Source of the DNA: Lutibacter maritimus
GTDB taxonomy: Bacteria > Bacteroidota > Bacteroidia > Flavobacteriales > Flavobacteriaceae
DNA: 64,000 nucleotides
Direction: 5' to 3'
Assembly: GCF_900116115.1 (NCBI RefSeq)
Contig: NZ_FOZP01000001.1
Location: forward strand, 388,071 to 452,070
The notes below the pieces were generated by a model, which was not told where the DNA came from, did not search any database, and saw only the letters and a list, made by a program, of their open reading frames with translations. The position numbers were made by a program, and so were the translations under genes. This document shows, in pieces, positions 1 through 6,639 of the stretch (position 1 is its first letter; each line of letters begins with the position of its first letter).

Positions 1-297
1 CTTGTACCGGAATGGAGATTTTATAAAGACGGACAATCTTGGTTATGCAAAGTTTCCAATAAAAAAAAGACTGTGTGTTGGATTTCAGCTTGGAATAAAT
101 TCTTTAAAGTAGGATTCTATTTTACCGAAAAAACACGTTTAGGAATTAATGAATTGGATATTGAAAATAGAATTAAAGAAGATTTTAGTAAAAGTGAAAA
201 TATTGGCAAACTAATTCCTTTAATAATTAACGTGTCAAGAATTGAACAAATTAATGATGTGCTTAAAATAATTGAATACAAAAAGAAATTAAAATAA
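1..297 (+). CDS. DUF3788 family protein (5' truncated by window edge)
   Basis: The frame is open from base 1 to a TAA at 295-297, so only the C-terminal 98 residues are visible. It begins LVPEWRFYKDGQSWLCKV and continues through a Trp/Phe-rich stretch ending in FYFTEKTR. The EW-FYKDG-SW-KV pattern followed by an aromatic run matches my memory of DUF3788, a small cytosolic family of unknown role. A GTG at 73 is an internal valine codon, not a start, because conserved sequence continues upstream of it. The stop lies one base before the next gene's ATG, so the two are probably co-transcribed. Function is unknown; family call fairly confident. Confidence 0.7.
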   Translation, partial: LVPEWRFYKDGQSWLCKVSNKKKTVCWISAWNKFFKVGFYFTEKTRLGINELDIENRIKEDFSKSENIGKLIPLIINVSRIEQINDVLKIIEYKKKLK

Positions 298-298
298 T

Positions 299-661
299 AT
301 GAAAACAACACTAGCACATGATGAACGAATTGCAAACATGGTATTTGCCTCAGTATATCCTCATTATATTAATAAAGTTGAAAAGAAAGGCAGAACAAAG
401 GATGACTTACATAAAGTTATAACATGGTTAACAGGTTTTGATGATTGTAAACTTCAAGAACTTATCGACGAAAAAGTAACTTTTAAAACATTCTTTGCTG
501 TTGCAAAATTGAATCCAAATGCTCATTTAATAAAAGGAGTTATTTGTGGTTATAAGATAGAAGAAATTGAAACGCCATTGACAAAAAAAGTAAGATATTT
601 AGATAAATTGGTAGATGAGTTGGCAAAAGGGAAAGCAATGGAAAAAATATTAAGAAAATAA
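299..661 (+). CDS. DUF2200 family protein
   Basis: A complete 120-residue soluble protein. The segments MVFASVYPHYINKVEKKGRT, VITWLTGF and the C-terminal YLDKLVDELAKGKAMEKILR are hallmark DUF2200 sequences, and the length is normal for the family. There is no signal peptide or membrane segment, so it should be cytosolic. The family has no established biochemical function that I know of. The ATG at 299 starts one base after the stop of the DUF3788 gene, which implies translational coupling. Family assignment is confident; role unknown. Confidence 0.85.
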   Translation: MKTTLAHDERIANMVFASVYPHYINKVEKKGRTKDDLHKVITWLTGFDDCKLQELIDEKVTFKTFFAVAKLNPNAHLIKGVICGYKIEEIETPLTKKVRYLDKLVDELAKGKAMEKILRK

Positions 662-728
662 CAAGTAAATCTTAATTAAAACCAATATTTCTTTACAAAT
701 TTAAAATGCTTCTAAACATAAATTATGG

Positions 729-736
729 TATTTTTG
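729..736 (+). promoter_or_regulatory. Candidate -7 box for the DUF4919 gene
   Basis: TATTTTTG matches the flavobacterial -7 consensus TAnnTTTG exactly and lies 40 bases before the ATG at 777. No clear TTG -33 element is seen 17-23 bases upstream, so the call is tentative. Confidence 0.4.
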
Positions 737-776
737 GTTGTGTAAAAATTGCATTTTAAAAGTAAATAGTACAGTT

Positions 777-1460
777 ATGAAAAAGCTAATTATGTTCGCA
801 ATCCTTTTTTTGTTTCTAAAACAAGGATTTTCTCAAAATCAAAATTTTGAACAACCAGATTATAAAAAAATAGCAATCGCAATTAAAGATTCCAATTCTA
901 ATTTGTTTTATGATAAATTAATGCAAAGATACCAGGCATCTGATACTACCATGACGCTCAATGAACGGAGACATTTGTATTTTGGGTATGTAAATAATGA
1001 AAAGTATGCGCCTTACGGAAACTCAAATTTTAAAGATAGTTTATCCATAGTACTCAATAAAAAAAATATTGAAATGAGTGATTTTGATTTATTAAATAAA
1101 TTTTCTGATGCTATTTTAAAAGAATATCCTTTTGATCTTAGAACCATGAATATAAAATTATATGCTTTAGAAAAAATGTTTAAAATTACAGAATTTCAAA
1201 ATTGCTTAACAAAAGCCACCATGGTTTTAGATGCCATATTAAGTACTGGAGATGGACTGAGCAAGGAAACAGCATTTTATGTAATTAATCCAAGTCATGA
1301 ATATGATATTTTAGATGTTATTGGATTTCAATATGGAGATGATCAACGTTTAATTGATCATTATGATTATTTAAAATTAGCTGAAAATGATAGTAACATT
1401 GAAGGATTGTATTTTGATGTTTCACCTTGTTTAAACGCTTTAAATAATATGTTTAAATAA
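777..1460 (+). CDS. DUF4919 domain-containing secreted protein
   Basis: A 227-residue protein beginning MKKLIMFAILFLFLKQGFSQ, a clean Sec signal peptide with the Q after cleavage that is frequent in Bacteroidota. An upstream in-frame start (738) would bury the signal peptide behind 13 residues, so 777 is preferred. After the signal, PDYKKIAIAIKDSNSNLFYDKLMQRY resembles the opening of DUF4919 proteins, whose function is not established. The mature protein is mostly helical, lacks membrane segments and has four scattered cysteines or fewer. It probably acts in the periplasm or at the cell surface. It is followed 33 bases later by another exported protein, possibly in the same transcript. Confidence 0.7.
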   Translation: MKKLIMFAILFLFLKQGFSQNQNFEQPDYKKIAIAIKDSNSNLFYDKLMQRYQASDTTMTLNERRHLYFGYVNNEKYAPYGNSNFKDSLSIVLNKKNIEMSDFDLLNKFSDAILKEYPFDLRTMNIKLYALEKMFKITEFQNCLTKATMVLDAILSTGDGLSKETAFYVINPSHEYDILDVIGFQYGDDQRLIDHYDYLKLAENDSNIEGLYFDVSPCLNALNNMFK

Positions 1461-1493
1461 ATTTATAAAATCACCCCTAAAAAGCACTTTGTT

Positions 1494-2690
1494 ATGAAAC
1501 TAAAATTAATTTTAATTGCAATTTTAACAATTGTAAGTGTAAATTGTATTTCACAAACTTCTTATGAATCAGGTTATTACATTACTACTAATAATGAAAA
1601 AGTACCATGTTTGATTTTAAATAATGATTGGTTAAATAATCCAACAGCGATTAGTGTAAAATTAACTGAAAATGAAGAACCTAAAACAGTAAGTATTGAA
1701 ACTATTAAAGAGTTTGAAATTATAGGTAAAAATAAATATCAAAAACATACTGTAAACATCGATAGGTCAAGTAATTTTTTAAATTCATTGGATAGTAATA
1801 GAAATCCAATTTTTAAAGAAGAACAACTATTTTTAAAAGTTTTAATTGAAGGAAAAGCCAATTTATATGTTTACAATGCTAATAATATTGAAAAATTCTT
1901 TTTTAGTGTTAACAATGCAAAAATAGAGCAACTTATTTATAAAAGTTACCTATCTGATGAAAATCAAGTTTTAAAAAATAACAATTTCAGACAACAAATT
2001 TTTACAAATTTAAATTGTAGTGATATTTCAATTAATGATGTTCAAAATATTGATTATAAGTCAAATAAGTTAATTGATATTTTTGTAAAATATAATAAAT
2101 GTACCAACGCACAGTTTACTAATTATGAAGTTAAAAATAATAAAGGAACTTTTAATTTGTACTTTAAGGCAGGAATTAAAAGTGCATCTTTAGACATTAA
2201 AAACAGTGTATCAAAATTAAAAGAAACTGATTTTGGTAATAAAGTTGGAATTAGAGTAGGAGTTGAGGCTGAAATATTTTTACCTTTTAATAACAATAAA
2301 TGGGCTATAATAATTGAGCCTACATACCAAAACTTCACAGCTAAAAAAGAAACCACAACACTAAAATCTGAAGTAGATTATAAATCTATTGAAATACCAT
2401 TTGGTGTAAGGCACTATATGTATATCAATCAAAATTCTAAGTTATTTATAAATGGATTTGTACTCATGGATTTTAATTTAAACTCAACAATGAAATTTAA
2501 AAGACAATATGATTCTACATTAGATATAAAATCAGGTACTAATATTGCTTTTGGAATTGGTTATAATTATAATGAAAAAGTTAGTTTAGAGTTTAGATAT
2601 CATAGTGATAGAGATTTATTAACGAACTATGTTTCTTGGGATTCTACATATAAATCTATATCTTTTATAATTGGATATTCAATACTTTAG
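1494..2690 (+). CDS. Exported protein with a C-terminal outer-membrane barrel-like region
   Basis: A 398-residue protein with a Sec signal (MKLKLILIAILTIVSVNCIS, then QT). The N-terminal half (about 25-215) is a soluble region with several cysteines (SDISIND, KCTNAQF). The C-terminal half (about 220-398) has alternating amphipathic strands (GTFNLYFKAGIKSASLDI, VGIRVGVEAEIFLPF, WAIIIEPTYQNF, ISFIIGYSIL) ending near the terminus, typical of small porin-like barrels of the PorT/OMP_b-brl kind. The signal's Cys could be read as a lipobox, but -SVNC- is a poor one. I do not recognise a named family; it may be a lineage-specific outer-membrane protein. Confidence 0.6.
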   Translation: MKLKLILIAILTIVSVNCISQTSYESGYYITTNNEKVPCLILNNDWLNNPTAISVKLTENEEPKTVSIETIKEFEIIGKNKYQKHTVNIDRSSNFLNSLDSNRNPIFKEEQLFLKVLIEGKANLYVYNANNIEKFFFSVNNAKIEQLIYKSYLSDENQVLKNNNFRQQIFTNLNCSDISINDVQNIDYKSNKLIDIFVKYNKCTNAQFTNYEVKNNKGTFNLYFKAGIKSASLDIKNSVSKLKETDFGNKVGIRVGVEAEIFLPFNNNKWAIIIEPTYQNFTAKKETTTLKSEVDYKSIEIPFGVRHYMYINQNSKLFINGFVLMDFNLNSTMKFKRQYDSTLDIKSGTNIAFGIGYNYNEKVSLEFRYHSDRDLLTNYVSWDSTYKSISFIIGYSIL

Positions 2691-2753
2691 TATTAGAACG
2701 AGTAAAAATAATGATATTTTTGATTTAAAAATAAACAAATATTAAGTTAAAAT

Positions 2754-3257
2754 ATGGAGTTCAAATTACGTAAATGGACATTAGATGATATTAATAGCTT
2801 GGTTAAATATGCTAATAATAAAAAAATAGCAGCAAATTTAACAGATCAATTTCCGCATCCTTATACTTTAGAAAACGGAAAAGCATTTATTGAAATGGCA
2901 TCCAAAGGTAATCCCATAAGTATTTTTGCAATTGAAATTAATGGTGAAGCTGTTGGTGGAATTGGCTTGCATCCGCAAACCGATATTCATAAAAAAAACG
3001 CAGAACTTGGTTATTGGTTAGCTGAACCTTATTGGGGAAAGGGAATTGTTAGCAATGCAGTGAAAGAAATTGTAACATACGGATTTGAAAATTTTGATAT
3101 TGATAGAATATTTGCACGACCTTTTGGAACAAATATAGGTTCGCAAAAAGTTTTAGAAAAAGCTGGTTTTATTTTAGAAGGTACATTTAAAAACACATTG
3201 TATAAAAATGGTGTTTATTTAGATGAACTTATTTACGCAGTTAGAAAAAACAACTAA
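2754..3257 (+). CDS. GNAT family N-acetyltransferase (RimJ/RimL type)
   Basis: A 167-residue cytosolic acetyltransferase of the usual single-domain length. Visible GNAT features are the N-terminal LRKWTLDDINSLVKYANN, the central strand GEAVGGIGLHPQ, the AELGYWLAEPYWGKGIVSNA segment that forms the acetyl-CoA binding motif A of RimJ/RimL-type enzymes, and the GSQKVLEKAGF motif B. Homologues acetylate ribosomal protein N-termini or small amine compounds; the substrate here cannot be read from sequence. It is followed by a convergent gene at 3291, so it ends its transcription unit. Family certain, substrate unknown. Confidence 0.88.
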   Translation: MEFKLRKWTLDDINSLVKYANNKKIAANLTDQFPHPYTLENGKAFIEMASKGNPISIFAIEINGEAVGGIGLHPQTDIHKKNAELGYWLAEPYWGKGIVSNAVKEIVTYGFENFDIDRIFARPFGTNIGSQKVLEKAGFILEGTFKNTLYKNGVYLDELIYAVRKNN

Positions 3258-3290
3258 AAATTTACGTTTTAACTAAAGTATTTTTATGTG

Positions 3291-6188
3291 TTAAACTAAA
3301 GCTTCTTTTAAAATGCTTACCGGATGCTTACTTGTACGCTTAGTTCCATCCATTATTTGATGTCTACAACTAGTTCCAGATGCTGAAATTTCAATTTCTA
3401 TTGGTGTATTTCGCACTTTTGGAAACAACGTATCTTCTCCAACTTGCATAGAAATGTTATAATGCTCTTTTTCGTAACCAAATGAACCAGCCATTCCGCA
3501 ACAGCCAGTATTTAAAATAGTAGGTTTGTAATTGGTTGGAATGTTAAGTATTACAAAGGTGGCTTCAGTTGTACTTAATGATTTTTGCTGACAATGCACA
3601 TGTATTTTAATTTCTTTGGCAGTATTCTTAAAACTAGAAACTTTTATAGCACCTTTTTCAAATTCTTTTTTGATAAATTCTTCAATTGTAAAGGTGTTTA
3701 ATGCTAGTTTTTTAGCACTTATTTTATCATCTGCCAAACGAATATATTCATCTCTAAAACCTAAAATAGCCGACGGTTCTATCCCAATTAAAGGTGTATT
3801 TTCTGAAACTTTATCTTTAAATAGTTCAATATTTTTATCAATTACTACTTTAGCTTCATCTAAATATCCTTTAGAAATAAAACTTCTGCCGCTTTCTTTG
3901 TGGTTAATTATCAGTACTTTATAACCCAATTTAGTTAATAATTCAACAGTGTCAATTCCAATGGTAACATCGTAATAATTAGTGAATTCATCACAAAATA
4001 AATAGACTTCACCATTTATAAAGTTACCTTTTTGAAGTTTTTCAACATTTAGTTTGTACCATTTTTTTAGTGTTGTTTTATACAACTTTGGAATGCTTCT
4101 TTGTGTAGCAATCCCTAATACTTTTTTAGTAATATAGGAATCTAAAAGTAGATTAGTTGCAAAAGGCAACATACTTCCTAATTTATTGTATTTGTTGTTG
4201 TAAGCAAATAAATGTGTGCGTAATGAAGGTTTGTTTGCTTTTTGATATTGGTATAAAAACTCTGCTTTTAATGCCGCAATATCTACATTGCTAGGGCATT
4301 CACTGGCACAAGCTTTACAACTCAAACATAAATCAAAAACATCTTTTAATTCCTCAGAATCAAACTTATTGATTTTATCAGAATTGGTTAAAAATTCACG
4401 CAGTGCATTTGCACGTGCTCTGGTTGTATCTTTTTCATTTTTGGTTGCTCTGTAACTCGGACACATGGTTCCACCTGCCGAAACTGGTTTTCTACAATCG
4501 CCTGAACCATTGCATTTTTCTGCAGCTCTTAAAATTCCTTGGCTATCAGAAAAATCTTGAATGGTTTCAATAATTGGTTCAGTTCTATCAATTTCATAAC
4601 GCAAACTCTGATCCATTGGAAAAGCGTTTACAATTTTTCCTTTGTTAAAAATGGTATTTGGGTCAAAAGTAATTTTAATTCGCTTTAATAAATCGTAATT
4701 TTTTTCGCCAATCATTAACTGGATAAATTCAGCTCTTACAATACCATCTCCGTGTTCTCCACTTAATGAACCTTTGTATTTTTTTACCAATTTGGCAACT
4801 TCAGTAGTAATGGTTCTAAATAAAACAACATCTTCATTCTTTTTTAAATTTAGAATAGGGCGTAAGTGAATTTCACCTGCACCGGCGTGTGCATAATACA
4901 CAGCATCTTGCCCGTATTTAGCCATCATTGCAGAAAATTCACTAATATAATTTGGCAAATCAACTACTTCTACAGCAGTATCTTCAATACAAGCTACTGC
5001 TTTTCTGTCGCCCACAATATTACCTAGTAAACCTAAACCGGCTTTTCGTAAATTAATAGCTTTGTGAATATTTTCGCCAATAAGTTTAGGATACGCATAA
5101 CCGAAATTATGCTTTTGTAAATCGGCAATTAATGCATCCGCTAATTTTTGGGTTTCAGTAATGGTGTCCGATTTCACTTCTAACATTAAAATAGCTTTAG
5201 GATCTCCTTCAACAAAAAATCTATTTTTTAATTGTTCTCGGTTATTTTTTGTGCAATCTAAAATGGTTTTATCCATTAATTCGCACATAAAAAGGTTGTG
5301 TTTCATTGCAATCACAACCGCCTCCATACTTTCTTGAATGCTGTTAAAATGCGCCGCCACTAACACACTTTCAGTTGGTGGTAAATTGTCTAATTGTAGT
5401 GTAATTTCTGTTGTAAAAGCTAACGTTCCTTCACTTCCACATAAAAGTTTAGCGATGTTTATTTTTTCTTCTGAATCAGAAAATATAGATGATTTTAGTA
5501 ATTCATCAACTGCATAACCAGTATTTCTTCTGTGTATAGCAACTTTTGGAAATTCTTTTTCAATTTCTTGTTGAATTTCAGGATTTGAAAGTTCATTATA
5601 AATGTTAGTGTAAATAGCACTTTCTAAGGTACTTCCTCTTTTTTTAAGTTGAAATTCTTCATTGGTTAAGGCTTCAAAAGTAACTTCAGAACCATCGCTT
5701 AAAATAGTTTTTAAAGCCAATACTTTATCACGCGTAACGCCATATTTAATAGATGTTGTGCCTGATGAATTATTTCCAACCATACCGCCAATCATACAAC
5801 GGTTGGTGGTTGAGGTATCTGGACTAAAAAATAAGCCGAAAGGTTTTAAAAATAAGTTTAACTCATCTCTAATAATTCCTGGTTGTACAGTAATTGTTTT
5901 CAAGTACTCATCAAACGCTACAATTTTTGTAAAATATTTAGAAACATCCACTACAATTCCATCACCAACACATTGTCCAGCTAATGAAGTTCCTGCTGTT
6001 CTGGGAATTAAAGAAATCTTATTTTTAGTTGCAAACGCAATAAGTGTTTGTATATCTTCCGTGTTTTTTGGATATGCGACAGCTAATGGGATTTTTCTAT
6101 AAACTGAAGCATCGGTAGCGTAAATACTTTTAAGTAAATCATCAAAAAATAATTCACCAGATAAAGAATTTGATAAATTTTGAAGCAT
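3291..6188 (-). CDS. FAD-linked oxidase / Fe-S oxidoreductase fusion (D-lactate / D-2-hydroxyglutarate dehydrogenase type)
   Basis: A 965-residue cytosolic flavo-iron-sulfur enzyme. Residues ~25-265 are an FAD_binding_4 (PCMH) domain with the flavin loop PRTAGTSLAGQ (62-72) and GGMVGNNSSG (134-143). Residues ~270-520 are the FAD-oxidase C-terminal cap containing SGEHGDGIVRAEF (476-488). Next come two cysteine clusters: C559/C565/C576 and a ferredoxin-like CLSCKACASECP (621-632). The tail (~720-965) is a CCG-type heterodisulfide-reductase/GlpC domain with CCGMAGSFG at 896-904. This order is that of YdiJ-like enzymes, which oxidise D-2-hydroxy acids and pass electrons through Fe-S centres. The exact hydroxyacid cannot be told from sequence. 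Monocistronic, 103 bases downstream of the csaA-like gene. Confidence 0.87.
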   Translation of the reverse strand: MLQNLSNSLSGELFFDDLLKSIYATDASVYRKIPLAVAYPKNTEDIQTLIAFATKNKISLIPRTAGTSLAGQCVGDGIVVDVSKYFTKIVAFDEYLKTITVQPGIIRDELNLFLKPFGLFFSPDTSTTNRCMIGGMVGNNSSGTTSIKYGVTRDKVLALKTILSDGSEVTFEALTNEEFQLKKRGSTLESAIYTNIYNELSNPEIQQEIEKEFPKVAIHRRNTGYAVDELLKSSIFSDSEEKINIAKLLCGSEGTLAFTTEITLQLDNLPPTESVLVAAHFNSIQESMEAVVIAMKHNLFMCELMDKTILDCTKNNREQLKNRFFVEGDPKAILMLEVKSDTITETQKLADALIADLQKHNFGYAYPKLIGENIHKAINLRKAGLGLLGNIVGDRKAVACIEDTAVEVVDLPNYISEFSAMMAKYGQDAVYYAHAGAGEIHLRPILNLKKNEDVVLFRTITTEVAKLVKKYKGSLSGEHGDGIVRAEFIQLMIGEKNYDLLKRIKITFDPNTIFNKGKIVNAFPMDQSLRYEIDRTEPIIETIQDFSDSQGILRAAEKCNGSGDCRKPVSAGGTMCPSYRATKNEKDTTRARANALREFLTNSDKINKFDSEELKDVFDLCLSCKACASECPSNVDIAALKAEFLYQYQKANKPSLRTHLFAYNNKYNKLGSMLPFATNLLLDSYITKKVLGIATQRSIPKLYKTTLKKWYKLNVEKLQKGNFINGEVYLFCDEFTNYYDVTIGIDTVELLTKLGYKVLIINHKESGRSFISKGYLDEAKVVIDKNIELFKDKVSENTPLIGIEPSAILGFRDEYIRLADDKISAKKLALNTFTIEEFIKKEFEKGAIKVSSFKNTAKEIKIHVHCQQKSLSTTEATFVILNIPTNYKPTILNTGCCGMAGSFGYEKEHYNISMQVGEDTLFPKVRNTPIEIEISASGTSCRHQIMDGTKRTSKHPVSILKEALV

Positions 6189-6291
6189 TTTTTTATTTCA
6201 AATTGAAAAATTAATTCAATGGAAAGATACTAAAATATTACTGAGTTTAAAGCTTACTTTTAATTAAAAATAGGATGTTAAAAAAGGATAA

Positions 6292-6633
6292 TTAACTAAC
6301 TTGTTCTCCATTTTTTATGATGTTATTAGTGGGTTGTAATAACACAATTTGTTTGTTGTTATTTTCAATTCCTAACACTAAACATTCACTAAAAAAATTT
6401 GCAATTTGTTTTTTTTGAAAATTTACAACAGCAGTAATTTTTTTATTAAGAAGTTGCTCTTTGCTATATAAATTGGTTATTTGTGCGCTAGATTTTTTTA
6501 AGCCTAATTCACCAAAATCAATAGTTAATTGGTATGCCGGTTTTTTGGCTTTCGGAAAATCTTTTACTTCAATAATGGTTCCAATACGAATATCAACTTT
6601 TAAAAAGTCATCAAAATTAATTGTTGGTTTCAT
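6292..6633 (-). CDS. csaA: tRNA-binding domain protein (CsaA-like)
   Basis: A 113-residue stand-alone tRNA-binding OB-fold, the length of CsaA. It starts IN-FDDFLKVDIRIGTI and carries KKPAYQLTIDFGELGLKKSS and the C-terminal VLGIENN region, all characteristic of CsaA and of the C-terminal domain of methionyl-tRNA synthetase. CsaA in Bacillus has been described as an export-related chaperone and binds tRNA in vitro; its role in Bacteroidota is unclear. The gene begins six bases after the stop of the large OmpA-family gene and is probably the last gene of that operon. Confidence 0.85.
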   Translation of the reverse strand: MKPTINFDDFLKVDIRIGTIIEVKDFPKAKKPAYQLTIDFGELGLKKSSAQITNLYSKEQLLNKKITAVVNFQKKQIANFFSECLVLGIENNNKQIVLLQPTNNIIKNGEQVS

Positions 6634-6639
6634 TTTAGG

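Noticed and set aside
117-335. 72-codon frame on the minus strand over the first two genes
   Set aside because: It is antisense to the DUF3788 and DUF2200 genes, which have clear families, and has no recognisable domain.
5662-6102. 146-codon plus-strand frame opposite the FAD dehydrogenase gene
   Set aside because: It is antisense to conserved FAD-binding sequence and its protein has no plausible motif.
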